Shown here one piece after another: positions 34,510 through 44,450 of a stretch of 64,000 nt of DNA (position 1 is its first letter; the number at the start of each line of letters is the position of its first letter). Source of the stretch: Geosporobacter subterraneus DSM 17957 (GTDB lineage Bacteria > Bacillota > Clostridia > Peptostreptococcales > Thermotaleaceae); assembly GCF_900142145.1 (NCBI RefSeq), contig NZ_FQZV01000018.1, positions 1 to 64,000 of the forward strand, read 5' to 3'. The position numbers and the translations under genes are program-made. The notes below the pieces were generated by a model. That model did not search any database. It worked only from the letters and a program-made list of their open reading frames with translations, and was not told the DNA's origin.

Positions 34510-34867
34510 CCTCACACCTTCTTTCATAATCTTCTTTATACCGCAGTGCCCGTTCAAGCTCCCTTTGGGGCGTTTTTTCGGTCTTTTTCGTAAAACCGTG
34601 AAGCAGCACAAAGGTTTTCTGGCGGTATGTAAAATAGAATATTCTACTGATATCTGATGCAAATTTAACTCTCAGCTCAAAGAGTCCTTTGTATGGTGCG
34701 CCTTTTATAGGCTTAACGTAAGGTTCTCTTAAATCAGCTCCGTGCTTTTCAAGCAGTTCTATTTCACTAAAGGCTTTTGCTCTCAGTTTTGCATCTAACG
34801 AAAGTAAATATTCAAGGACTGGTATATTTCCATTTTCCTTTTTATAGTATTCCACTTGCCAATCCAC
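34502..34867 (-). CDS. higB: HigB/gp49-type toxin
   Basis: 121 residues of the RelE superfamily: VLEYLLSLDAKLRAKAFSEI, LFELRVKFASDISRIFYFTY and FVLLHGFTKKTEKTP with the terminal Lys/Glu pattern of gp49-like mRNA interferases. Together with higA it probably stabilises the element in the cell. Confidence 0.88.
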   Translation of the reverse strand: MDWQVEYYKKENGNIPVLEYLLSLDAKLRAKAFSEIELLEKHGADLREPYVKPIKGAPYKGLFELRVKFASDISRIFYFTYRQKTFVLLHGFTKKTEKTPQRELERALRYKEDYERRCEDE

Positions 34868-34908
34868 GATACACCTCCTATATTAGTGTATGTCATTCTT
34901 TAATGTAA

Positions 34909-34928
34909 TGTTATCATATACGATAACA
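34909..34928. promoter_or_regulatory. Candidate HigA operator
   Basis: TGTTATC and GATAACA form a perfect 7-bp dyad with a 6-base spacer, 42 bases upstream of the higB start. Confidence 0.6.
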
Positions 34929-34979
34929 CAAATCAATTTAATTTTCATATTTTATAAATCTAACGGTTTAAACAAGAAA

Positions 34980-35933
34980 TTATCTTACCACACTATTTAG
35001 CTTTTGTATTCCCAATATAGTTTTCAAATAATCGTTATAATCCTTTCCACGTATTGGTGGTTCATCAGAAACGGTGTAGGGAGCAGGGAGGATTGTCTCA
35101 ATCGTTTTTGCCGCCAGCCGTCCTGCCGTATCGTTATCCAAATGAAGAGCAATATCCTTTATATGTGGATGGTCTTTCAAAAACTGCATCAGGGCAGCGG
35201 GTGGAGTGCTTTCCTCAATATTCTGTTTTGGCTTGTAAATGCCAGCAAGAGATAGATGATTCTCCTGCTCCCAGTCCTTGCCCGACTGAAGTTCCAGCGT
35301 ACAATAGGACAATAAGTCAATAGCACTTTCAAATAAATGTAGCTTAGAACTTTTGTTTTGTGCAGGAATAGAAAAGGAGAAATGTTTATCGCTTCCGTTT
35401 ACTTCTCCCAGAAACCTCCTTGCCGACGTTCCTCGAAGTGTACCATAGCGGGGAACACCCTCTTTATCAAAACCTATAAATACAGCATTGTGATAATTAC
35501 GACTTTCATATAGACGTTTGGTCTTAATACAGTAATCTATTAAATCCCTGTGTATGCCACGCCCCATAAGGTAAGCAATTACACGGTCATTGTTTTCATT
35601 TTTATCAGGTAATAGTAGTCTTTTAGGCTCTGTGGTTTTTTCTACCTTTGATGAAACAGGTGGCACAACTGCCACCTGTCCATCTATCTGGATTACCGCT
35701 TCAGGAAATGACATTCCCCGCACTTTAATTAAATAATCCAAGGCAGAGCGTCCTCCGATACCCCGTGACCACCAGCACCATTTCCCGTTACTAATCTTTA
35801 GACTATCATGGGTACGGGTCGTATATACGTTTCCAGAAAAGCGCACAAGCTCATGTGGTTCATAATATTGCAGATAAGTTAAAAGATCCATCTGCTTTGC
35901 TCGTTCAATCTGTTCTGGTGTTACATAGGGCAT
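34980..35933 (-). CDS. Toprim/DUF3991 primase-like protein
   Basis: 317 residues. An N-terminal DUF3991-type zinc-less primase region (TTRTHDSLKISNGKWCWWSRG) and a C-terminal Toprim domain with IALHLDNDTAGRLAA, where the acidic LDNDTAG is the catalytic metal site. It probably primes replication of transferred DNA. It lies 11 bases after the giant helicase gene. Confidence 0.85.
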   Translation of the reverse strand: MPYVTPEQIERAKQMDLLTYLQYYEPHELVRFSGNVYTTRTHDSLKISNGKWCWWSRGIGGRSALDYLIKVRGMSFPEAVIQIDGQVAVVPPVSSKVEKTTEPKRLLLPDKNENNDRVIAYLMGRGIHRDLIDYCIKTKRLYESRNYHNAVFIGFDKEGVPRYGTLRGTSARRFLGEVNGSDKHFSFSIPAQNKSSKLHLFESAIDLLSYCTLELQSGKDWEQENHLSLAGIYKPKQNIEESTPPAALMQFLKDHPHIKDIALHLDNDTAGRLAAKTIETILPAPYTVSDEPPIRGKDYNDYLKTILGIQKLNSVVR

Positions 35934-35944
35934 ATCTTATCACC

Positions 35945-38900
35945 TCATCTTTCATAGCCCACGGCTTTCTTTTCCGGTACATCCATATCTTCATCCGGCT
36001 CGCCGTCCAACATTTCATTTTCATGTTTATCCATATTGAGAAGAATATTAAGCTCTGAAAGCCGCGCAGACTTTGCTTGCAGTTCCTCTTCCTTTTCAAA
36101 GGGGATATCAACCTGCAGCTTTGCTGTTTCCATCTGCTGTTGGAGAGTTTTTAATTGTTCTTTACAATATTCCAGCTTCTTCGGTATTTCAGCAAGAACA
36201 TTATTAAGCCTTGTGATGTTGCCATGGATATCAGTGCCTAATGTAGCCTTATGACTCATAGCCCCTCGTAGAATAATTTGGTATTGCTTATCAAAGCCAT
36301 CAAAAGAAAAAAGCATGGGAAATCCCATGTAACTGCCCAGCTCTTGCGGTTCTGGAGAGGTCATAAGCTTGCAAACTTCAAGAATAGCTACCCCAGCCTT
36401 GGCTTTTTCTGAGTAGAAAACACCCTTTACTACCATACCTGCAAATTTGCTGTCCTCTGCACTGTCTCCGATAGGTTCCAATATGCTCTGATTTTTGTAC
36501 AGGCCAAGGTCTTTTTCATAGCGTGCAATTCGTTCTTCCATGGATTTAATCTGCTGTGGGTAATGTTTTAGTAACCTATCCTCCAAAGCATATTTCTGAC
36601 TTAAATGATTAGCCTTTAGAAGCTTTAATTTTGATACTTGAATATCTAAATCCATCTTCTCCTTAATGTAAACATTACCGGTGGCTAAAGCTTTTACCTC
36701 TGCATAACTTAAAGCAGTTTCGTCTATATCTTCGGCGCTTCTCACTGGAGATTTGGAAGTCATAATCTGTGAAATAAAACGCTGCTTATTTTCAAGTATC
36801 TGATAAAGATAAGCGTCAAAGGTGTTTTCTGTTACATAGCGGAAGATATGCACTTCATCGTTTTTATTGCCTTGGCGGACAATTCTGCCGCTTCGCTGCT
36901 CTAAATCTCTTGGACGCCATGGGCAATCCAGATCATGAAGTGCAATCAATCTATCTTGTACATTGGTTCCGGCTCCCATCTTAAAGGTAGAGCCTAATAA
37001 TACTCGTACCTGGCCTTTGCGTACCTTGGCGAAAAGCTCCTTTTTCCTGGTTTCTGTATTGGCATCATGGATAAAAGCAATTTCATCGGAAGGAATACCA
37101 CGCTCAATGAGCTTTTGTCTCACATCGGCATATACATTGAAGTTTCCATCATTTTTCGGAGTAGATAGGTCGCAAAACACAAGCTGGGTAAGCTTCTTAT
37201 GGCTATTTTCCTGCCAGAAGCGAAAGATATTGTCTATACAGGAATTAACCTTGCTATCTTCATGATCGGGAAGTATAGGATTAGCAAGGCGCTGGTCAAG
37301 TGCCAGCTTACGTCCGTCGTTGGTAATCTTAAGCATATTGTCTTCATAAGGTTCCACCATCTTGTTACGCACCCTTTCAGCACGCTCTGCAAGCTCGGCT
37401 ACCATATCCTGCTGAAATTCACTTGGCTTTACTGCCACATTGTGATAGGTAGCTTTCGGCACAGGAAGATTAAGCATATCTGCTGTCTTGATATCTGCAA
37501 TTTCTTTAAACATGTTCATTAGTTCCGGGAGGTTATAAAAACGTGCAAACCTCGTTTTCGCTCTATATCCCGTACCCTCTGGTGCAAGCTCAATGGCAGT
37601 AACTGTTTCTCCAAAGGTACTTGCCCAGCAGTCAAAATGCTGAAGTCCGTTTTTTCGCAGGGTTTCATATTGCAGGTATCTTTGCATGGTGTACATCTCG
37701 GTGATAGAATTACTGATTGGCGTTCCTGTAGCAAAGATAATGCCTCGGCCATCTGTCAGTTCATCAAGGTAGCGGCACTTAGCAAAAAGGTCAGAGGACT
37801 TTTGTGCTTCGGTCTGAGATAAGCCAGCCACATTCCTCATCTTTGTGTACAAAAATAGGTTTTTATAAAAATCTGCTTCATCTACAAATAACCGATCGAC
37901 ACCTAATTCCTCAAAGGTTACTACATCATCTTTTCGGCTGGTATCGTTGAGTTTATCAAGTCTTAGCTTTAAGGTCTTTTTAGTCTTTTCAAGCTGCTTG
38001 ATAGCGTAACGCTCACCTCGTTCTTCTTTAAGTTCCCGGATACCATTGGTTATCTCTTCAATCTGTTCTTCAAGCTGTCGCTTTTGTCGTTCCTGAGATA
38101 TAGGAATTTTTTCAAACTGGCTGTGACCTATGATTACTGCGTCATAGTCACCAGTAGCAATACGGGCACAAAATTTCTTGCGGTTTTTGGTTTCAAAGTC
38201 CTTTTTCGTAGCTACAAGGATTTTAGCGGAAGGATAAAGCTGCAAAAATTCCGCTGCCCATTGTTCTGTTAAATGATTCGGCACAACGAACATGCTTTTT
38301 TGGCATAGTCCTAAATGCTTGCTTTCCATTGCAGCAGCCGTCATTTCGTAAGTTTTGCCCGCACCTACACAGTGGGCCAATAAGGTATTACCACCATACA
38401 GGATATGAGCTACTGCATCCACCTGATGTTTACGCAGGGTAATTTCAGGATTCATGCCTGTAAAACGGATATGACTACCATCATATTCACGGGGACGGAT
38501 GGAGTTAAAACGGTCGTTATAAATTCTTGTCAGCCTTTCTCTACGGCTGGGGTCTTTCCATATCCAGCTTTGAAATTCTTCTTTAATAGCTTCCTGCTTT
38601 TGCTGGGCGATGGCAGTTTCCTTTTTATTCAGGACACGCTTCTCAACACCGTCCTCATAAACCGTATCGAAAACACGTACATCTTTAAGGTTCAAAGTTT
38701 CTTCAATAATCTTGTAGGCATTGATGCGGCTGGTACCATAAGTCATGACAGCCTTAATGTTGCCGCTTCGGTCATCGTTTTTACCCTTAACATTCCAGTT
38801 GGCGGTATAGGACGAATAAAGAACTTCAATGTATCGCCTATACATATAAGGAGTTTCTAAAAGTTCAAACATGAAGTCCTTTATAACATCTGGAGGAAGC

Positions 38901-41900
38901 CAGGTAGCACCAAGTCGAACATCAATTTCAGATGCGCTTAAATCCTTAGGCTGTACCTTTTCAAGGGCTGTGACGTTTATACTGTAAATGTCAGGGTGCA
39001 TTTCAGCAAACTGCCGAGCAATTTTAAGCTTTTCTCGTACATTTCCTGATAGATAGGCGTCCGCTGTTTCAAATATAGGCTTTCCTTCGCTGTCTAACTT
39101 TTCAGGGTTTTGGAATATAACGCCTTGAAGGTCATTTTCAAGTTGATCCTCTGAAAGCCCTGTAAGGCTTTGCATAAAATCCATATCCACACAGGCTTTT
39201 TCAGCAATAGAAATAGCTAATGCTTCAGTAGCTGTATCCACATGGGAAATAACAGTGCGCTGCCTTATGGTACGTTTGGTGAACATGTCAGCCTTACGCT
39301 CAAGCTCGCCGTTCTCATTGAGAATTTCAAGGGAGCAGAGCAAACAGTAGGAGGAATCATCGGAAAAGGCCATGTTGTTACCACGGCTGTTTAATAGGCC
39401 ATATTTTGCAGTAAACTCATCATACAGACTATTTAGCTTATGCTGTTGTTCCTGGATTACCTCATCACTGTAATCTTCGGTCTGATATTCAATAAGGTCA
39501 CGAACACAATCCCTGATGGCAATCATGCCTTTAATTCGACCATTAGCTGTGACGGAAACCTCAACCTTATTCATCCTACTGTTTTCACGGTAGTAGATTT
39601 CACCGTCCACAACGGTGTAACTGAAATTACGTACATTTGGATCTGCTGGGATGGAGGTATCAGCATCATCTGATATATCGTCCATCTCATATTCCGTGAT
39701 TTCTGCATGTATATTTTCCAATGCCTCCCGTAGTAGTTCGCCAAAGTCGGCATCCTCATAAGGCATACAAGTTGTTTCTTTAGAATCACCATACATCCAC
39801 TCACCATAAGCCATTGTTCCCAGCACCATGTCAGGATTATCTGCAAAGTAGCGGTTGATAGGAATGACATCCTTGGTGGTAGAGAGGTGTACCCAATCCG
39901 GCTCAATATCAATTACGCGGTCACGCTTTTGTAGGAATATAATGTCGGTAGTAACTTCGGTACCGGCATTCGCAAGGAAAGCATTGTTTGGAAGTCGTAC
40001 AGCACCCAAAAGCTCTGCTCTTTGTGCAATGTACTTTCGCACCTCTGGATTTTGCTTATCCATGGTGCCCTTAGAGGTAATGAATGCAATAATCCCACCG
40101 GGGCGTACTTTATCCAGGGTTTTTGCGAAAAAATAATCATGGATATAGAAATGGTATTTATCATATTTTTTATCCGCTACACCATAGCTTCCAAAGGGCA
40201 CATTCCCGATGGCAAGGTCGAAAAAGCTGTCTGGAAGATTAGTTTGCTCATAGCCCTGCACCGCAATATTAGCCTTTTGGTAAAGCTGTTTGGCAATCCG
40301 GCCTGTGATACTATCAAGCTCTATACCGTATAGCTTGGAATTTTTCATACTGTCAGGTACAAGTCCTAAAAAGTTTCCTACACCGCAAGCTGGCTCTAAA
40401 ACATTGCCAGTCTGAAAGCCCATGTTTGAAAGGCAGTCATACATGGCCTTAATAACAATAGGTGAAGTATAGTGGGCGTTTAAAGTAGAGGCTCTTGCAG
40501 AGGCATATTCCTCATCAATGAGCAGTTCTTTTAGTTCAACATATTCCTTTGCCCACTGGCTGTTATTCTCATCAAAAACTTGGGAAATACCGCCCCATCC
40601 TACATAGCGGGACAATATTTCCTGTTCCTCCGGTGTAGCAAGGCGGTTTTCTTCTTCAAGCTTATTTAAAAGCCGAATAGAGGCGACGTTCCAGCCATAT
40701 TTAGTCTTTTGACCGCCATGTCCTAATTTATCATCGGTGATGCGGTAGTTGATTCTCTCTTGTTTTGGTTTTTCCGGCATAAGATCAATGATGACTTTAG
40801 AAACTTTACCGCCTTGAGTTTTTTGCCATACAGGCTCTTTTGCCTGTTCCAGGACACCCTTTATAAAATCGATGCTTTCGCTGCGGAAAATAGGGAAGCC
40901 TGTGCTCTGCTCAAAGGTGATGTCCCGCAGGCTTACAGTTTCTGCTTCTTCGTTGATACTGTCTATAACATATTGCCTATCTTCAATGAAAAGTTCCATA
41001 CCCACAGCTATTTTATTTTCGGCTGGTTTATTTTCTGATTTTTCAACTTCGCTATCCGGTTTTGTATCGGGTTTATTAGGTTTTTCACTTTCTCCGCTTT
41101 CATCAGTAATGGTAAAATCGTCATTGCGAGGAGTAGTTTCATTTTCTGTTTGTCGTACCCATTCTGGTGCATCGGGATCATCGGCATGAAGAGTAATGCT
41201 ATCATTTTTTTCTGTAAGGTAATCCTGATATGTCCGCTGAAATACATCCTCGTTAAACCATTCTTTAAACTGCGGCAGGCTATTATAAGCTTCATAAAAA
41301 TCTGGATGATCTTCCTTCATGGAAAGTACAATGCGAGCAATGGCACTATCCAGTTCCTGTTTGGCACTGTCTGCATCAGTGTTGCGATCTCGCAAATAGG
41401 AATAAACTTCATCATTCTGTACCCTTCTTACCATATCCGGCAGATATGTCAGATACAGCTCACGAGGAGATGGAGTTTCTGTTTTTTCTTTTGCTGATTG
41501 CTCAGGTGTAATAAGATGGTCATTTAAAGGATTTTCCCTCAATATCCGATCAAAATCACTTCGTGCAAACTCTTTGCTGAACAGAGGAAATTTCATATCA
41601 CGAAGATACACCGTGTTATTGTCAAATGATAAAATTTCATATTCATCCGCACCAAGATAAACAGTCCCACCAAGTGAAAAAGCATAATGTGAATTTTCCC
41701 GTGGTGGTAGCTCTGGCTCAGATGGAGCAGGTTTCCGATTCAGAATTTGACGGATATAGGCTTCTTCATTACGCTGTTGGCGGAGTTCCTCTTGTTCCTT
41801 TTCATAAGCAGGCAAATATTCTTTTTCTTTTCGGTTTAAGTAGCGGTCGGCAGCAATCAATTCACTTATGCGCTTTTGCACCTTTGTCCAGGGCAAAATT

Positions 41901-42574
41901 ATCTTTTCATCTGGCCCCATGATGTTTCCACTGGTGAGCGTTATGCCCTTGTCGTCGTGCCACTCGTGAATATCTGTTCCAATTAAAGCAGGAGCACGTC
42001 CACCGATGCCATACTCATTTTTCAAAAAATCGGCATTCTCTTTCGAAGAAGCGTTTTGCTGAAACTGCATATAAATCCGGTACTTTCCGCCCTGTACACC
42101 GCTTCCTTGCTGTAAAACTGCATCAATAACTTCCTGCGAAATAGAAAAAGCAGAGGATTTATCCTTCTCCATCTGCTCAATCAGGTTTATTTGCTGCTGC
42201 ACCAATGGCAACACCGGTGGCTCATCTTTAAATTCATTTAGTAATATCATACTGCCAAAATGCCCGGCGATAACGCCCCAATCATAGTAGCTCTGGGATG
42301 TTCTTGTAGTGTAGCTGCCTTCCCAAAGATGGAGGACATTTTGGTAGGTCTTGTACCCGACGCGATGGTCACCGTTTATAATCAATTCTGTATAGTCATT
42401 ATTAAAAATACTTTTAATGTACTCGGTGCGCTCATGGCTATCCTCATGGGTAACGTAAAAGTCAATAATTTCCTGTTTTGTGGCTTTGAGATGCGGGGTA
42501 GAGCGCAGGATTTTATTGATAAGAGCCGTAGAATGAAAAAACGGAAGACTTTTATCCTCCGTTCTTCTATCATA
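35945..42574 (-). CDS. Giant DNA methylase/SNF2 helicase, C-terminal 2,200 codons
   Basis: The frame is open from the TAG at 42575 to 35945. A TTG at 42385 is the only plausible in-frame start near the top and has no good Shine-Dalgarno. Domains in order: polyvalent-protein region; N6-adenine methylase with SAM motif EPACGVGNFLG (about residue 664 from 42385) and GNVPFG in place of NPPF; DEAD/SNF2 helicase with Walker A CVGAGKT (about 1337), VDEADFYKN, ATGTPISNS and QRSGRIVRQG. It likely methylates and remodels element DNA during transfer. It belongs to the same protein as 42575-43759; one TAG separates them. Confidence 0.85.
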   Translation of the reverse strand, partial: YDRRTEDKSLPFFHSTALINKILRSTPHLKATKQEIIDFYVTHEDSHERTEYIKSIFNNDYTELIINGDHRVGYKTYQNVLHLWEGSYTTRTSQSYYDWGVIAGHFGSMILLNEFKDEPPVLPLVQQQINLIEQMEKDKSSAFSISQEVIDAVLQQGSGVQGGKYRIYMQFQQNASSKENADFLKNEYGIGGRAPALIGTDIHEWHDDKGITLTSGNIMGPDEKIILPWTKVQKRISELIAADRYLNRKEKEYLPAYEKEQEELRQQRNEEAYIRQILNRKPAPSEPELPPRENSHYAFSLGGTVYLGADEYEILSFDNNTVYLRDMKFPLFSKEFARSDFDRILRENPLNDHLITPEQSAKEKTETPSPRELYLTYLPDMVRRVQNDEVYSYLRDRNTDADSAKQELDSAIARIVLSMKEDHPDFYEAYNSLPQFKEWFNEDVFQRTYQDYLTEKNDSITLHADDPDAPEWVRQTENETTPRNDDFTITDESGESEKPNKPDTKPDSEVEKSENKPAENKIAVGMELFIEDRQYVIDSINEEAETVSLRDITFEQSTGFPIFRSESIDFIKGVLEQAKEPVWQKTQGGKVSKVIIDLMPEKPKQERINYRITDDKLGHGGQKTKYGWNVASIRLLNKLEEENRLATPEEQEILSRYVGWGGISQVFDENNSQWAKEYVELKELLIDEEYASARASTLNAHYTSPIVIKAMYDCLSNMGFQTGNVLEPACGVGNFLGLVPDSMKNSKLYGIELDSITGRIAKQLYQKANIAVQGYEQTNLPDSFFDLAIGNVPFGSYGVADKKYDKYHFYIHDYFFAKTLDKVRPGGIIAFITSKGTMDKQNPEVRKYIAQRAELLGAVRLPNNAFLANAGTEVTTDIIFLQKRDRVIDIEPDWVHLSTTKDVIPINRYFADNPDMVLGTMAYGEWMYGDSKETTCMPYEDADFGELLREALENIHAEITEYEMDDISDDADTSIPADPNVRNFSYTVVDGEIYYRENSRMNKVEVSVTANGRIKGMIAIRDCVRDLIEYQTEDYSDEVIQEQQHKLNSLYDEFTAKYGLLNSRGNNMAFSDDSSYCLLCSLEILNENGELERKADMFTKRTIRQRTVISHVDTATEALAISIAEKACVDMDFMQSLTGLSEDQLENDLQGVIFQNPEKLDSEGKPIFETADAYLSGNVREKLKIARQFAEMHPDIYSINVTALEKVQPKDLSASEIDVRLGATWLPPDVIKDFMFELLETPYMYRRYIEVLYSSYTANWNVKGKNDDRSGNIKAVMTYGTSRINAYKIIEETLNLKDVRVFDTVYEDGVEKRVLNKKETAIAQQKQEAIKEEFQSWIWKDPSRRERLTRIYNDRFNSIRPREYDGSHIRFTGMNPEITLRKHQVDAVAHILYGGNTLLAHCVGAGKTYEMTAAAMESKHLGLCQKSMFVVPNHLTEQWAAEFLQLYPSAKILVATKKDFETKNRKKFCARIATGDYDAVIIGHSQFEKIPISQERQKRQLEEQIEEITNGIRELKEERGERYAIKQLEKTKKTLKLRLDKLNDTSRKDDVVTFEELGVDRLFVDEADFYKNLFLYTKMRNVAGLSQTEAQKSSDLFAKCRYLDELTDGRGIIFATGTPISNSITEMYTMQRYLQYETLRKNGLQHFDCWASTFGETVTAIELAPEGTGYRAKTRFARFYNLPELMNMFKEIADIKTADMLNLPVPKATYHNVAVKPSEFQQDMVAELAERAERVRNKMVEPYEDNMLKITNDGRKLALDQRLANPILPDHEDSKVNSCIDNIFRFWQENSHKKLTQLVFCDLSTPKNDGNFNVYADVRQKLIERGIPSDEIAFIHDANTETRKKELFAKVRKGQVRVLLGSTFKMGAGTNVQDRLIALHDLDCPWRPRDLEQRSGRIVRQGNKNDEVHIFRYVTENTFDAYLYQILENKQRFISQIMTSKSPVRSAEDIDETALSYAEVKALATGNVYIKEKMDLDIQVSKLKLLKANHLSQKYALEDRLLKHYPQQIKSMEERIARYEKDLGLYKNQSILEPIGDSAEDSKFAGMVVKGVFYSEKAKAGVAILEVCKLMTSPEPQELGSYMGFPMLFSFDGFDKQYQIILRGAMSHKATLGTDIHGNITRLNNVLAEIPKKLEYCKEQLKTLQQQMETAKLQVDIPFEKEEELQAKSARLSELNILLNMDKHENEMLDGEPDEDMDVPEKKAVGYER

Positions 42575-43759
42575 CTATGCTAATTGTAAACCAGTTCCTC
42601 CAGTATCGTTTCCTCCGCCGACTGTCTTAGGTTGTTCATGTGTCCCGTCCAACCCATTGGGTCGGTCGCTTTGTCCGGTGCCGGGTTCTCTATTAGGAGT
42701 TTCTCCATGATTTTCTCCATTCTCTCCTTCGCCGTCCGGTCGATTTCCGACAGATGCTCCGTCAGTTTTCCCGACAGCATCAAGCTGGCGTACATCCCTT
42801 TCTTGTGATTTTTCAGGTATGTTTTGCGCAACATCCCATATTTGCCGATGTGCGTTTCCTCCTGTGGAAGCGTCAGGTCGGGTATCAGGTAATCGCCTTG
42901 GGTCGTGTATGTTAATTCCATGATCATCCTTCCTTTCATCTCTATTATTTACACTTTTATTCTGTCCTACATCATGACTTTTTGCAAATGTATGGTCTTG
43001 TTTTCTTTCAGACTTTTGCAGGTCTTTTACTGTGGCTCCGATTTCCTTTAAAATCATTTCGGAAATGTCGCTCGTAGCAGCTCCTAATCTGGATAGGGTA
43101 TCGAGGGTATTAAAATTCACTACACCCTTAAAATCCTCAAAGCTTAAAAACTTATCGGCAGGATAGCCGCATCGGGTTAAGAGCATATATGCCACTGAAT
43201 TATTTAGCACTTCCTTGAAGATGAACTCCACATTAAGCTCATCCAGTTCCTCTAAAAAGCTGTTCTCACGGCTATACATGAGGTCAGAGAGATAATCTGA
43301 ATAATTATCTTGGACAGCATTAAAAGCGGCTGAAATAAGAGCAGAAGGCACATCGCTTTTATCCTTGAGATCGCCAAAGGCATTCTCCAGGGTTTCTGTT
43401 ACGTCCTGTGCATATCTGTCCTGTAAATTCCAAAGAACAACAGGACGGTTATATCGACTGTTTGTATCTGATACATCAAATACGTGGTGCAGGCTTAAAC
43501 GGCTTCCACTATCATCAATAAGGGCAATGCCCTTAGCGCCCCGATTTACCCATCTGCCAAACCTCTCATTCCATAACTCAATAGGAGCACAAGCGGTTGC
43601 ATCGGGGCGCTGGGCATAAATCAGCAGTTGGTCCTGAAACGGGTATTTATAATTCCAGGCGGCTGTTTTGAGAAAAGAAGTCCAGTTGTCAGGACTTTTT
43701 ACAACAGCATTAGATGTCCTTTTTGAAAGCTCTGTAATCAGTTGAAGCTTCGTTGCCAA
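42575..43759 (-). CDS. Giant methylase/helicase, N-terminal part ended by TAG
   Basis: 394 residues from ATG 43759. The N-terminal ArdC-like region (WTSFLKTAAWNYKYPFQDQLLIYAQRPDATA) is the usual start of the roughly 2,600-residue element helicases. The last 115 residues are low-complexity, rich in Gly, Asp, Arg and Asn, and overlap the TnpV-like gene in another frame. The TAG at 42575-42577 is in frame with the following 2,200 codons, so the gene is broken or read through. Confidence 0.8.
   Translation of the reverse strand: MATKLQLITELSKRTSNAVVKSPDNWTSFLKTAAWNYKYPFQDQLLIYAQRPDATACAPIELWNERFGRWVNRGAKGIALIDDSGSRLSLHHVFDVSDTNSRYNRPVVLWNLQDRYAQDVTETLENAFGDLKDKSDVPSALISAAFNAVQDNYSDYLSDLMYSRENSFLEELDELNVEFIFKEVLNNSVAYMLLTRCGYPADKFLSFEDFKGVVNFNTLDTLSRLGAATSDISEMILKEIGATVKDLQKSERKQDHTFAKSHDVGQNKSVNNRDERKDDHGINIHDPRRLPDTRPDASTGGNAHRQIWDVAQNIPEKSQERDVRQLDAVGKTDGASVGNRPDGEGENGENHGETPNREPGTGQSDRPNGLDGTHEQPKTVGGGNDTGGTGLQLA
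42580..42921 (-). CDS. TnpV-like protein overprinted on the helicase gene
   Basis: 113 residues from ATG 42921, with GGAAGG 6-7 bases upstream. It matches the TnpV family: YTTQGDYLIPDL, IGKYGMLRKTYLKNHKKGMY, LMLSGKLTEHLSEIDRTAKE and WTGHMNNLRQSAEETILEE. It lies entirely inside the helicase gene in another frame. TnpV is known from Tn4451-type transposons but its role is unclear. The well-formed family pattern on this frame, versus low-complexity translation on the other, shows that this frame is real coding sequence. Confidence 0.7.
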   Translation of the reverse strand: MELTYTTQGDYLIPDLTLPQEETHIGKYGMLRKTYLKNHKKGMYASLMLSGKLTEHLSEIDRTAKERMEKIMEKLLIENPAPDKATDPMGWTGHMNNLRQSAEETILEELVYN

Positions 43760-43772
43760 CTTTCATCCCTCC

Positions 43773-44126
43773 TTATCGCTCTGGTGTGTGTGTCTTCTTT
43801 ATTTTTATTTCATATTTTTCCTGAAAATCTTTGATTGTTCTGCAGTCTCCGGCAGAAAAATTAAAGTCATCCGGCTCTATATTTAGAAAGCCGTCCTTAT
43901 CCAGCCTAAGTTTTTCACAGGTGATAACTGTACCAGAATGATTGACTAAAATTCCTTTTCCTATTTGTACCGGATCGCCTTGAGATTCATCATCATGCCG
44001 AACCTCATAAAGATAAAGCCCTTTAGGTACGGTATTTCTGTCAATCCTTATAGGAGTAAACAAGGCTGGCTTTCCGAATAACCCAATTTCTTCAAAGGAT
44101 TCTTCCATTGCATTGTATCGCGCCAT
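43773..44126 (-). CDS. LPD28-type element protein
   Basis: 117 residues: YNAMEESFEEIGLFGKPALF, IDRNTVPKGLYLYEVRHDDE and GKGILVNHSGTVIT match the LPD28 polyvalent-associated domain found beside element helicases. Cytosolic, beta-rich. Function unknown. Confidence 0.75.
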   Translation of the reverse strand: MARYNAMEESFEEIGLFGKPALFTPIRIDRNTVPKGLYLYEVRHDDESQGDPVQIGKGILVNHSGTVITCEKLRLDKDGFLNIEPDDFNFSAGDCRTIKDFQEKYEIKIKKTHTPER

Positions 44127-44139
44127 ATATCATTCCTCC

Positions 44140-44439
44140 TTATCGCTCCGGCCCATGTTTTTTCTTTTTAGCCTGCTGTTCGTAATTTTCCACTTTAGCC
44201 TTTTCCTGTTGGAGACTTTTTAAATAATGGATTTCATCCAGAGCGCGATTGCATAAATCTTCAAGGGCGGTCAGACGGTTCTTACAGTAGTGCCCCCAGT
44301 GGTAGTCTTTTTCACCCTTTGTACATTTCCACGTCACAAACTTGGCAGGGGCATTTTCATTCTGGCCGATGACAAATTCCATGTTTCCTACAGTCAGCCT
44401 GTCGGTAATGATATAACCGGCGTTAATTTCCTGATCCAT
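44140..44439 (-). CDS. 99-residue conserved element protein
   Basis: Contains VTWKCTKGEKDYHWGHYCKN and a basic coiled-coil tail (KAKVENYEQQAKKKK). It resembles small DUF7678-type element proteins; I cannot assign a function. Preceded by a good AGGAGG. Confidence 0.6.
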   Translation of the reverse strand: MDQEINAGYIITDRLTVGNMEFVIGQNENAPAKFVTWKCTKGEKDYHWGHYCKNRLTALEDLCNRALDEIHYLKSLQQEKAKVENYEQQAKKKKHGPER

Positions 44440-44450
44440 ATTTAAACCTC

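Noticed and set aside
39440..39673. Plus-strand frames inside the giant helicase gene
   Set aside because: None has a ribosome site or recognisable pattern; they mirror codon usage of the real gene.
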